The notes under the pieces are model-generated. The model saw only the letters and a program-made list of their open reading frames with translations, was not told where the DNA came from and ran no database searches. Positions 40,373-48,644 of a DNA stretch of 64,000 bases are shown here, piece after piece. The stretch is from the NCBI GenBank assembly GCA_017632935.1, contig JAGBQJ010000001.1, positions 62,001-126,000 of the forward strand, in the 5' to 3' direction. This stretch comes from Bacteroidales bacterium (GTDB lineage: Bacteria > Bacteroidota > Bacteroidia > Bacteroidales > F082). Within the stretch, counting starts at the first letter, position 1; every line of letters begins with the position of its first letter. The position numbers and the translations under genes were made by a program.

Positions 40373-41203
40373 TTATGCTACATCAAAATCCATTAACTGG
40401 TAAAACAGATTATCCTTTGTCATCATTGGCAGACTGCCACCTGTAAGATCCCGAAAAATCAAATTGAATGGCGAATGTTTGATGAATTTGGGAACCTTAA
40501 CATACGACCAAGGTAATTTCGCACCCAAACCAACATACAATTTAAGCTGAGGGAAGAAAGGTTTATAGTTATTATTGTCTGATATTTGAACTTGAGATCG
40601 TGTTGGCAATGTTCCCATATATGTTTCAACACCAGTTCTGAATTGTCCCAGAACGCAATTACCCACTTTCCTATACTTACCTTGTGAAAATCTCCACGCT
40701 AAAGCTTCCTCAGACCAATAACGGCGATATGTCTTTTCACCATCTCCACATATCTCTGTCCCGAATCCCATCATAACATTCAAACGTGTTATAAAAGAAA
40801 AACCACAATGTCGAACAAATACTGGAAAACTATTTCCATTGGCCAATCCATATACAAACGCATAACCTTGTTTAGTTGCTTCTTCAATGGCCATATTTGT
40901 CAAACCAGACAAAAGCCCTTTACCTCGATAATCTGGATGAGTAACAACCGACATCTCTCGCATACATTTGACGACATGTCCATTTACGAGCATTTTTTCC
41001 GGTTCTAGCGATATATGAGCGATCATTCTTCCTCCGTCGAAAGCATTACATGAAATTGCTTGTCCATCTGGATTGTCAATAAACAAATGCTGGAAAAAAT
41101 CCTTATTGAAATGAAGACCCCGTTCCTTATATACCTCATTCTGGAGACAAACCAATTTTTCCATCATGTCTTCATCGTGTAACACACATAATACTGTTTC
41201 CAT
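40373..41203 (-). CDS. GNAT-family acyltransferase
   Basis: A 276-aa protein with an N-terminal GNAT domain: DGGRMIAHISLEPEKML, VKCMREMSVVTHPDYRGKGL then LSGLTNMAIEEATKQGYAFV (acetyl-CoA loop HPDYRGKGL), and FPVFVRHCGFSFI. The C-terminal about 120 residues are divergent. Its length and layout suit enzymes that acylate an amino sugar or glycan. With the adjacent acyl-chain genes it could use the ACP-bound acyl group (inference). Confidence 0.8.
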   Translation of the reverse strand: METVLCVLHDEDMMEKLVCLQNEVYKERGLHFNKDFFQHLFIDNPDGQAISCNAFDGGRMIAHISLEPEKMLVNGHVVKCMREMSVVTHPDYRGKGLLSGLTNMAIEEATKQGYAFVYGLANGNSFPVFVRHCGFSFITRLNVMMGFGTEICGDGEKTYRRYWSEEALAWRFSQGKYRKVGNCVLGQFRTGVETYMGTLPTRSQVQISDNNNYKPFFPQLKLYVGLGAKLPWSYVKVPKFIKHSPFNLIFRDLTGGSLPMMTKDNLFYQLMDFDVA

Positions 41204-41273
41204 ATAAAGAACTTTCTTTTAGGTTTGAATTATCGAGCAATTAACTCTCAATTTAATATAAAAGTTATTTTCA

Positions 41274-41957
41274 TTAGTGTTTTTCAAAATAACTGATATA
41301 AAACTGTTTCATTTCAAATAACATGAAGCAATCCCCATGTCCCGGAAACACAATAGTTTTCTCTGGAAATTTCGAAAAAATCGTATCAATAGTTTGCCTT
41401 AATTCAGTTTTAGAAGCACCATATCTCTTTTTCAGCACAGGTTTAGTGTCCTTAATCATTGTATCACCCGTAAAAAGATAATTTTCAAAATAGACACACA
41501 TACCTTTGTCAGTATGCCCTTTGGCTTCAAAAAAACGAATGGGGTAATCGTCCAATGTTAGGGACATATCATGATCCTCAACAAGATAGTCAACATTACG
41601 AATACTATAAGTCGTTTCGTCGTTGTAATACAATTTGTTGAAGTAATTCAGTTCTTGAGCGACCCATTTTGCAGTTTTTACTGTAGAAACAACCAAAGCG
41701 TTAGGAAAATATGATTTCAAATAGTTTGTGCCCCAACAATGGTCAAAATGTTCATGAGTAAGAATAATAAACTGTAAACATAAACCTTTATTAACTATAT
41801 AGTCCTTCAATTCCGTTTGTTCTTTAGAACCCGGATCTATGACGATACAGTTTTCGCTCCTATTCCCAATTAGAAGATAAGCATTAGAAGAGACTGGTTT
41901 GTTAATAAACCTAATCACTTCAATAGTACCGTTATTGCAAAGTATATCCACCGTCAA
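41274..41957 (-). CDS. Metallo-beta-lactamase-fold hydrolase
   Basis: A 227-aa glyoxalase-II-like hydrolase: NAYLLIGNRSENCIVIDPGS, the zinc signature ILTHEHFDHCWG, EAKGHTDKGMCVYFENYLFT (His of motif 3), GDTMI, and GHGDCFMLFE near the end. Such enzymes hydrolyse thioesters. Within an ACP/KAS gene set it may be an acyl-thioesterase or proofreading hydrolase (inference). Its start overlaps the SDR gene by 26 nt. Confidence 0.85.
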   Translation of the reverse strand: MTVDILCNNGTIEVIRFINKPVSSNAYLLIGNRSENCIVIDPGSKEQTELKDYIVNKGLCLQFIILTHEHFDHCWGTNYLKSYFPNALVVSTVKTAKWVAQELNYFNKLYYNDETTYSIRNVDYLVEDHDMSLTLDDYPIRFFEAKGHTDKGMCVYFENYLFTGDTMIKDTKPVLKKRYGASKTELRQTIDTIFSKFPEKTIVFPGHGDCFMLFEMKQFYISYFEKH

Positions 41958-42675
41958 TTGTAAAAATACTTCCAGTCACCCAACGAGCAGCATCCGAAAG
42001 CAAGTAAATACATCCGTTAGCAATATCAGAAGGTGTCCCAAAACCCAGCGGATGGCGTTCGGCATAGAACTTCAGGAAAGCATCCTCTTCAATGGCACCG
42101 CTGCTCAATATGCTCGACGGCACAAAGCCAGGCTGAATGCAATTTACACGCATCTCCTGCTTCGACACCTCCAAAGCCATAGCCTTGGCAAATGAGTTGA
42201 CCGCACCCTTGGTGGCCGAATATAGCGAATTGCCCACCTTCACGTTGAATGTGGAGACCGATGAGATGAACACCACTGATCCACCATGATTCAACTTCTT
42301 CTTCTTCAACAGACGGCTGCAAATCTTGATGTCGCCCATGATGTTGGCGTTGAAAATCTCGGTCATAGCCTCTTCACTGATGTTCTTCACGGGCATGGTC
42401 TTGATGATGCCGGCACATAGCACCACACCGTCCATCACGGGCAATTCATCCACCAGCGCGTTTATATCGTCTGTGCTGCACAGGTCGGCCTTATGAATCA
42501 CATGCCCCTCACCTTCCATCTGGGCAAGGGTTTCGTTCAACCGCTCCTCGTTGCGTGCCATCAAGTGGACTTTTGCACCCATCTTTGAGCAGTCGATGCA
42601 GATGCCACGTCCAATGCCTGACGAGGCACCTGTTACCAATATAGTTTTCCCTTCAAGGGAGAATGGATTAAACAT
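41932..42675 (-). CDS. SDR ketoreductase 1 (FabG-like)
   Basis: A 247-aa classical SDR with TGASSGIGRGI near the N-terminus, NADP-binding ARNEERL, FISSVSTFN (catalytic Ser), and YSATKGAVNSFAKAMALEVS (Tyr and Lys). C-terminal end DIANGCIYLLSDAARWVTG. Likely reduces a 3-oxoacyl thioester made by one of the KAS III enzymes. It is 2 nt after KAS III copy 1. The second SDR in this cluster is 249 aa. Confidence 0.88.
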   Translation of the reverse strand: MFNPFSLEGKTILVTGASSGIGRGICIDCSKMGAKVHLMARNEERLNETLAQMEGEGHVIHKADLCSTDDINALVDELPVMDGVVLCAGIIKTMPVKNISEEAMTEIFNANIMGDIKICSRLLKKKKLNHGGSVVFISSVSTFNVKVGNSLYSATKGAVNSFAKAMALEVSKQEMRVNCIQPGFVPSSILSSGAIEEDAFLKFYAERHPLGFGTPSDIANGCIYLLSDAARWVTGSIFTIDGGYTLQ

Positions 42676-42677
42676 AA

Positions 42678-43760
42678 TTATAAATACATTAAATCTGGAA
42701 CAATTATTTTATTCGTATGAATGCAACCTGAACCAAGTGAAAAGCCGACTCCAATTGTTGTCATACACAATGTTAAAGGTCTGCTTTCCAATTCTTTCTT
42801 CAAATTTGTTACCATCAATAGTGGTATAGTAGCACCACTTGTGTTTCCAAACTCATGGATATTATATGGACACTTTTCTGGTTCAAAACCCAGTTTTTTT
42901 CTCAATTTTTCCATTAAAAATTTGTTGGCCTGATGGATTAACATATAGTCTACTTTTTCTTTATCCAAATTGATTCGTTCCGATAAAGCCTTGAAATTAC
43001 GTGGAACATTGAACATGGCAAAAGAAAAAACATCTGTCCCATCCATCTTCTCGTGCAATCGTGTCCTTCTTATTCCATCACCACAATCTTCATACTCAAA
43101 AGAATGTGCATTCGTAGGATTGCGACTCCCGCCATCTGGCACTATTACAGAAGCTCTTCCAGAACCGTCAGTCATATAACTGAAATCCATTTGATCATAG
43201 TCATCATCTTCTGTATATTCCAAAGCCGTAACCGTACCCGCATCTCCAAGTAAGAGATACATGCTTCTGTCTTCATAACTTGCGTATTCTGATTGAGTGT
43301 TGCCCACCATTACCAAGGCTTTTTTAATTGTACCATTTTGAACGATACTGCCTACGGTCCCCATTCCTAAGAGATATCCAGAACAACCCAGTGTTATATC
43401 AAAAGCAAGACAGTTTTTTGTTATTCCCATCTTGTCCTGTAAAACACATGCTGTCGCGGGAAGACGGTAATCTGTTGTGTGAGAAACGAAGACCAATAGA
43501 CCTATCTCATCCTTACTCCATCCCAAATCAGCTATCAGTTTTTCCGCTGCTTTTTGACATAAATCTGATGTACAAATTGAGCCATCATGAATAGCACAAT
43601 GTCTTCGCACAACGCCAGTTGTTTGGATATATTTTTCAATTTCTTCTTGAGGAATTCTCGTGTAGTCCTTGTTTTCTTCCACACGTTCAGGAACACAAGC
43701 GGCAATTCCTCTAATTTTCACGTGTTTAATACTAAGTTCCGCCATAATGTTATAATTCAA
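42678..43760 (-). CDS. KAS III (FabH-like) copy 1
   Basis: A 360-aa thiolase-fold condensing enzyme. The catalytic Cys is in ITLGCSGYLLG, the His in LIHQANKFLM and the Asn in FGNTSGAT, the Cys-His-Asn triad of 3-oxoacyl-ACP synthase III. Such an enzyme condenses an acyl-CoA starter with malonyl-ACP. An in-frame ATG at 43745 (MAELSIKHV) avoids the 11-nt overlap with the upstream gene and may be the real start. The extra copies and the ACP argue for a dedicated acyl pathway rather than housekeeping fatty acid synthesis. Confidence 0.9.
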   Translation of the reverse strand: MNYNIMAELSIKHVKIRGIAACVPERVEENKDYTRIPQEEIEKYIQTTGVVRRHCAIHDGSICTSDLCQKAAEKLIADLGWSKDEIGLLVFVSHTTDYRLPATACVLQDKMGITKNCLAFDITLGCSGYLLGMGTVGSIVQNGTIKKALVMVGNTQSEYASYEDRSMYLLLGDAGTVTALEYTEDDDYDQMDFSYMTDGSGRASVIVPDGGSRNPTNAHSFEYEDCGDGIRRTRLHEKMDGTDVFSFAMFNVPRNFKALSERINLDKEKVDYMLIHQANKFLMEKLRKKLGFEPEKCPYNIHEFGNTSGATIPLLMVTNLKKELESRPLTLCMTTIGVGFSLGSGCIHTNKIIVPDLMYL

Positions 43761-44817
43761 TCAATTCTGGACAAACTATTTTATTTGTTTTGAGCCTTAC
43801 AACGCCCCATGTAAAACCGACACCTACAACAGACAATAACATTGTTAATGGTTTTGTTTGTAGTTGCTCACGTATGCGAGAAACCATCACCAGAGGAATG
43901 CATGCGCATGAAGTATTGCCGAAATCCTCGATGGCAAACGGTACTTTGTTTTTTTCATCAATTTTAAGTTTCTTATCCACAATTTTCATAATTTGAAGAT
44001 TTGCCTGATGAAAAAGAAAATAATCCACATCTTTATCCCTATCAATTCCATAGTGTTCCATGAATTCATTCATTACCTTTGGTCCTTGCTTGATAGCAAA
44101 GGGGAAAACATCTAGACCATTCATATTTCCATGAATTCTTGCTCTTTTAATACCATCGCCATAGTCCTCATAGATAAATGATTCTAGAGTAACTGGATGA
44201 CGGAACCCGCTATCGGGTGTAATTGTTACCAAGTGGAATGACCCATCTGTATGAGAGAGGCTATCCAATGCTGGAGCATTGTCATCGTACTCCAAAGCAG
44301 ATGCGGTTCCAGCATCTCCAAACAATGGCAAACGGCTTTTGTCATAGGGCGAAGAAGTGCGATAAAGAGTGTCTCCTACCAATAACAAGGCTTTTTTAAT
44401 TAGTCCATGATTGGCACTAATTAGACTTGACAGGACCGTCAGCCCATGTAAATAACCGCAGCATCCCAATGAAATATCCAGAGTGAAACAATTGGTTGAC
44501 AAGCCTAATCTATCTTGAAGAATACAAGATGTTGCTGGTGTTCGATAATCTGGTGTTGTGGAAACAAACACTAAAGCATCAATGTCTTTACGTTCCCAAT
44601 GCAACTCTTCTATTAGTTTTACGGCCGCTTCATAGCATAAATCAGATGTGCAAACACTTTCGTCTGCAATATGCCTCCTAAAAATGCCAACTTGTTCATT
44701 AAATTTTTGAGCCTCTTCTTGAGTAAATAGGGATATATCCTCTGTTCTTAAAACAGTTTTTGGTACACAGGCGGCCACCCCTCTAAATGCCACCTTATCC
44801 ACTGTGAAATATGCCAT
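43750..44817 (-). CDS. KAS III (FabH-like) copy 2
   Basis: A 355-aa paralog of the neighbouring KAS III. The triad is intact: Cys in ISLGCCGYLHG, His in FLFHQANLQIM, Asn in FGNTSCACIP. The two copies are related but clearly diverged, so they probably extend different starters or act at two successive steps. Upstream (50 nt) is SDR 2. The pair KAS III + SDR occurs twice in the cluster, which suggests two extension or reduction rounds, or a heterodimeric synthase (inference). Confidence 0.9.
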   Translation of the reverse strand: MAYFTVDKVAFRGVAACVPKTVLRTEDISLFTQEEAQKFNEQVGIFRRHIADESVCTSDLCYEAAVKLIEELHWERKDIDALVFVSTTPDYRTPATSCILQDRLGLSTNCFTLDISLGCCGYLHGLTVLSSLISANHGLIKKALLLVGDTLYRTSSPYDKSRLPLFGDAGTASALEYDDNAPALDSLSHTDGSFHLVTITPDSGFRHPVTLESFIYEDYGDGIKRARIHGNMNGLDVFPFAIKQGPKVMNEFMEHYGIDRDKDVDYFLFHQANLQIMKIVDKKLKIDEKNKVPFAIEDFGNTSCACIPLVMVSRIREQLQTKPLTMLLSVVGVGFTWGVVRLKTNKIVCPELIEL

Positions 44818-44866
44818 AATATTGTATTTTTGAAATTATCTCGATTATGATTCTATTATTTATAAT

Positions 44867-45616
44867 TTATAATGATTTTCCACCATCTACTACAAGACAA
44901 GTCCCGGTAACCCAAGCTGCTGCATCTGACAAGAGATAAACAACACCCCAAGCAATTTCTTCAGGCTTTCCATACCGTTTCAATGGATATGAGTTGATGT
45001 CGTTTAGTTCATGTTCCTCGTCTAGTTTAACACTCTGCATTAACTTCGACTGAACCATTCCTGGCATAATGCAATTACATCTAATTCCTTTTGGCGCCAA
45101 ATCAACAGCAGCATTACGCATAAAGCCATTAATGGCACTTTTGGAAGCAGAATATAAAGTTCTGCCTATCGACTCAATATATGTTCCAGAAATTGATGAA
45201 ACGAAAACTATTGAGCCGTTTTTCTCGATTTTTTTCTTTTTTACTAACTTTTGAGTAAGCATGATAGGAGCAAACGTATTCACTTTGAACACATACTCCA
45301 AATCATTTTCTTTTATAAAAGGCGTCATTACAACTTTTGTTGTACCAGCATTGCAAACCACTCCATTTAAATCCGGCAATTGCTCCACCAGTAAATCTAT
45401 ATCAGTCGTTTTGGATAAATCGCCCAAAATTTGGATGTGCCCTGTACCATCCAACATATTGTAGGTATTGTTAAGTTCTTCGGCATTGCGGGCTGTGATA
45501 CATAAGGTAGCTCCCAGTCTTGAACATTCTATGGCCGTTGCCCTTCCTAAACCAGAAGAAGCACCTGTAACAAGAACCCGTTTTCCAATTAAAGAGTACG
45601 GATTATAGTCAATCAT
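44867..45616 (-). CDS. SDR ketoreductase 2 (FabG-like)
   Basis: A 249-aa classical SDR: VTGASSGLGRATAIECSRLG, FVSSISGTY (catalytic Ser), YSASKSAINGFMRNAAVDLA (Tyr and Lys), and AWGVVYLLSDAAAWVTGTCL near the C-terminus. It is the partner of KAS III copy 2, and a strong hairpin (45632-45663) separates it from the ACP gene upstream. Likely role: reduce the 3-oxoacyl-ACP made by the condensing enzyme. Confidence 0.88.
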   Translation of the reverse strand: MIDYNPYSLIGKRVLVTGASSGLGRATAIECSRLGATLCITARNAEELNNTYNMLDGTGHIQILGDLSKTTDIDLLVEQLPDLNGVVCNAGTTKVVMTPFIKENDLEYVFKVNTFAPIMLTQKLVKKKKIEKNGSIVFVSSISGTYIESIGRTLYSASKSAINGFMRNAAVDLAPKGIRCNCIMPGMVQSKLMQSVKLDEEHELNDINSYPLKRYGKPEEIAWGVVYLLSDAAAWVTGTCLVVDGGKSL

Positions 45617-45631
45617 AATTCATCGTTTAGG

Positions 45632-45663
45632 TATGGGGTGTCAAATATATATGACACCCCATA
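45632..45663 (-). promoter_or_regulatory. 12-bp perfect hairpin between the ACP and SDR genes
   Basis: TATGGGGTGTCA (45632-45643) and TGACACCCCATA (45652-45663) form a perfect stem with an 8-nt AT loop. On the minus strand it lies just after the ACP stop codon and is followed by ACCTAAACG, not a T-run. It therefore looks like an mRNA-stabilising or attenuating hairpin rather than a full terminator. Confidence 0.7.
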
Positions 45664-45673
45664 ATAAATACAT

Positions 45674-45901
45674 TTACTTTGCCTCAATTAGGTTATAAAG
45701 CTCCTCAATGGTTGAGCATTTCTTAAGCTCTGACCCGGAAACGGACTTATCCATTTCCTCGTCAACCATTGAGATAACCGACAAAGCAACCAAAGAACCC
45801 CACTCGTCGAGAGTACTGTACTTTGTTTCAGGGGTAAAAACCTCTGCAGGGGTGTCATCGAACTGTTCTGCGAACAAACTTACAAATTCTTCTAATGTCA
45901 T
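45674..45901 (-). CDS. Acyl carrier protein
   Basis: A 75-aa acidic protein with an ACP helix pattern. The attachment serine is Ser36 in DEWGSLVALSV (the DSL motif reads WGSL). C-terminal KKCSTIEELYNLIE matches ACP helix IV. It carries the growing acyl chain on phosphopantetheine for the KAS III/SDR enzymes. It lies between FabD and SDR 2. The GSL variant and the operon placement mark it as pathway-specific, not the housekeeping AcpP. Confidence 0.9.
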   Translation of the reverse strand: MTLEEFVSLFAEQFDDTPAEVFTPETKYSTLDEWGSLVALSVISMVDEEMDKSVSGSELKKCSTIEELYNLIEAK

Positions 45902-45938
45902 AATTTTTAAATTTAAATGTTAATAAAAATGTGAATTA

Positions 45939-46877
45939 TTATTCTTTTACAATTGAATAATCCTCAACTTTCCCTTCATAAAAGGGTGTGTGAACTATAG
46001 AAGTAACTAATGATTCCGGTGTCATGCGCTTCACAATCTTTTGGAGTGTATCATCAGTTCCACACTCATAAAATTCAGTCACACCATTCTTCACCATATT
46101 TAATGTAATGTTAGTCCATTGCACAGGATAGGTCATCAGCTTTATCTGATTCTCCAAGATTTCCTTAGGATCAATATGAGGCAAGCCGTCCGCATCCTGA
46201 TAAATTGGTACTCGTGGCGTCATAAAATGAAGTTTCTTCAACTCTTCAGCAAGTATTGCACCTTCCTCTGCTGAATTAGGAGAATGGCCTACTCCTTTTT
46301 GTGGCAAAACTAAAGCACGCTTTGCACCCATTTCTTTCAGCACCTTACAGGCTTTCTTCACCGAAGCCCTTGCTCCTGTAACAACCAATTGTCCGGGTCC
46401 ATTATAATTGGCAATGTATAGGTTCTCACCATCCTCATCGCCAACCTGCTTTAGAACGTTTAGAACTTGTTCTTCTGGTATTCCAATGATAGCACCCATT
46501 GCACTTGGATGTTTCTGAAAAGCCTCATAAAAAACTTCGCCACGTTTTTTTATGAAAGGAACGGTTTCGTCAAATGACAATGCGCCAGCAACCACGAGGG
46601 CGGCATACTCACCAAGAGAATGCCCAGCTGTACAATCTGCTTTCAATTCATCCTGACCCAACGCAAGTGCACACTCATAAATAAAAATACCCATTTGAGT
46701 GTAGCGCGTGTCCATTAATACCTCTTCATTAGCAGTAAAAAGGAAATCCGAGAATCGATCGCCTAATATTTCATTAGCTTGTTCAAAGATTGCCCTTGCT
46801 TTGGGAAAGTTATCATACAAATCCTTTCCCATTCCTTGTTTCTGGCTACCTTGGCCAGAAAATATAAAAGCCTTCAT
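45939..46877 (-). CDS. Malonyl-CoA:ACP acyltransferase (FabD-like)
   Basis: A 312-aa acyltransferase: FIFSGQGSQKQGMG at the N-terminus, the nucleophile Ser87 in AGHSLGEYAA, and the His of GVGHSPN at about 199. It loads malonyl units from CoA onto ACP and is first of the acyl-chain genes after the NeuD-like acetyltransferase gene. The C-terminal VTEFYECGTDDTLQKIVKRM is the segment seen as a relic at 27.4 kb. Presence of a private FabD implies the pathway does not rely on housekeeping malonyl-ACP supply. Confidence 0.92.
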   Translation of the reverse strand: MKAFIFSGQGSQKQGMGKDLYDNFPKARAIFEQANEILGDRFSDFLFTANEEVLMDTRYTQMGIFIYECALALGQDELKADCTAGHSLGEYAALVVAGALSFDETVPFIKKRGEVFYEAFQKHPSAMGAIIGIPEEQVLNVLKQVGDEDGENLYIANYNGPGQLVVTGARASVKKACKVLKEMGAKRALVLPQKGVGHSPNSAEEGAILAEELKKLHFMTPRVPIYQDADGLPHIDPKEILENQIKLMTYPVQWTNITLNMVKNGVTEFYECGTDDTLQKIVKRMTPESLVTSIVHTPFYEGKVEDYSIVKE

Positions 46878-46893
46878 TTTATTTAGTATTATT

Positions 46894-47526
46894 TTATTTT
46901 AATAATTTAGCAGGATTACCATATACGGTAGTACCTGCTTTTACTCTTTTAATTACAAAACTACCAGCAGCAACATGTGCGCCATTTTCGACGACTATAT
47001 TATGATTAATAATCGCACCAGTGTGAACAATAGCATTATTCTCTATTGTAACACCTCCGATACAAACCACATGGGTGTCAATCCTAACATTATTTCCTAG
47101 ATGACAATCATGACCGACAACTGAATATGCTTGAATAAGACAATGCTCGCCAATTACTGTATCAGCGCCAATAGAGGCAAATTGTCCAACAAGACAACCA
47201 GCTCCTAGATTAACATTGTTTCTTATAATGGCTGTTTTATGAATTAATGATTGAAACTCTCCTCCCTTAGATTTAATAATGTCGTTTGTTTTATTTTTAT
47301 AGATAATGCTACCTAATGAGTTGATGAAAACATCATCTTCTTGAATATCATAATCTCCGATAGTTCCAAGAATTGGCGGATAGTTGTCAAATCCATCTAA
47401 TGCGTGAACATTATCATCTAAATATCCTTTTATGGTAAAAGTTTCGTTATATCCAATCGATTCTTGGGCATAACTGTACAGAGACCTTCCCATCCCACCA
47501 GCACCAATAATTACTAGTTTTTTCAT
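46894..47526 (-). CDS. NeuD/PglD-family sugar O/N-acetyltransferase
   Basis: A 210-aa protein. The N-terminal nucleotide-binding-like part (MKKLVIIGAGGMGRSLYSYA) is followed by left-handed beta-helix repeats (GAGCLVGQFASIGADTVIGE, CLIQAYSVVGHDCHLGNNVR). C-terminal GNPAKLLK. The catalytic His is likely in the VGHDCHLG loop. Family members acetylate amino sugars such as UDP-4-amino or sialic-type intermediates. It overlaps the upstream glycosyltransferase gene by 4 nt. Substrate unresolved. Confidence 0.85.
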   Translation of the reverse strand: MKKLVIIGAGGMGRSLYSYAQESIGYNETFTIKGYLDDNVHALDGFDNYPPILGTIGDYDIQEDDVFINSLGSIIYKNKTNDIIKSKGGEFQSLIHKTAIIRNNVNLGAGCLVGQFASIGADTVIGEHCLIQAYSVVGHDCHLGNNVRIDTHVVCIGGVTIENNAIVHTGAIINHNIVVENGAHVAAGSFVIKRVKAGTTVYGNPAKLLK

Positions 47527-48641
47527 TTTCTTGTTGTTATATCATTATAAATTCGATTAATTACTCCTTTATTGTCATTTTTTAATTTCATGTAGTATTC
47601 TCTGCCCGCTAACATCATTTCGTGAGCTTTTACGGGATCTGAAACCATTTTCAATATGGCATCGGCTAATTCTTGGGGCGCGTTTGGATTAACTAAAAAG
47701 CCAGTAACCCCATCGTGCACAATATCAGGAAGCCCGCCTACATTAGTAGAAACAATAGGGCAACCATATTTAAAGGCTTGACCTGCACCACCTAAGTTTT
47801 CCTGGTGTGAAGGTTGTACAGCTGTTGCCAATTCGGGATATATTTCTGGTACATTTGTGCGTGTGCCACAAAAAATAACATGGTCCGTTTTCTTTTTGGC
47901 ATATTCTTTCAATTTTTGTTCATATTTGACAGCACCGTTCCATGCGCCACCAATACACAAACCATAAATGTGTGGGTTGGCTTTAGAAGCTATAGCTATA
48001 GCATCAATAAAATCTTCGTGCCCTTTTATGCCATTTTTTTCTCCAATATACCATCTGGGCGCATACATATAAGAAACCATACCTACCATCAAAGCATCGT
48101 CGGGTAATCCTAATTCGTGACGTAATTTTTTTTCATCTTTAGCGAACACCACATCTTCCAAAGGTGTACCTTGGTAGTAAGCCAAAAACACACGATTCTC
48201 ACTAATGCCTCTATCTATGTAAGCTTGACAACTAGCACGACAAGCACCGGCCCAATAGTCTTTTTTTTGAGCCAAACATAATTCTATTGTGGTAGGTATT
48301 TTAAACAACGAAGTAGGTCCAGGTAATTGATATAAGCGAGGTGTAGAATCTTTCCTTAATGCCATGCGCATAATCAACGTGGTCAAATAAAAATGACTGT
48401 GGATTACATCTGGCTTAACTTCGTCAACAATTCTCCTTAATGATCTTATGGTTTTATATGGTCTTTTTAATGAATATTGTATGTCATGAACTTGGATTCC
48501 AGATGCATAGTACGACTCTGTATATCTACCACCTATGGGCATTGCAACATGTACCTCAAAACCATCCTTAAGAAGATCCCGCATTTGTTGGAGAGCCCAT
48601 TCAGCACCAACAGATGTTTTAACCAATTGTAACACTCTCAT
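47523..48641 (-). CDS. GT4-family glycosyltransferase
   Basis: A 372-aa GT-B enzyme. N-terminal Rossmann part (MRVLQLVKTSVGAEWALQQM), VIHSHFYLTTLIM, and C-terminal donor domain with AVQPSHQENLGGAGQAFKYG and VSTNVGGLPDIVHDGVTGFL, the GT4 motif with the EX7E-type acidic pair. Retaining glycosyltransferase; it would add one sugar of the repeat unit on the cytoplasmic face. Donor and acceptor are unknown. 4-nt overlap with the NeuD-like gene. Confidence 0.9.
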   Translation of the reverse strand: MRVLQLVKTSVGAEWALQQMRDLLKDGFEVHVAMPIGGRYTESYYASGIQVHDIQYSLKRPYKTIRSLRRIVDEVKPDVIHSHFYLTTLIMRMALRKDSTPRLYQLPGPTSLFKIPTTIELCLAQKKDYWAGACRASCQAYIDRGISENRVFLAYYQGTPLEDVVFAKDEKKLRHELGLPDDALMVGMVSYMYAPRWYIGEKNGIKGHEDFIDAIAIASKANPHIYGLCIGGAWNGAVKYEQKLKEYAKKKTDHVIFCGTRTNVPEIYPELATAVQPSHQENLGGAGQAFKYGCPIVSTNVGGLPDIVHDGVTGFLVNPNAPQELADAILKMVSDPVKAHEMMLAGREYYMKLKNDNKGVINRIYNDITTRK

Positions 48642-48644
48642 GTT

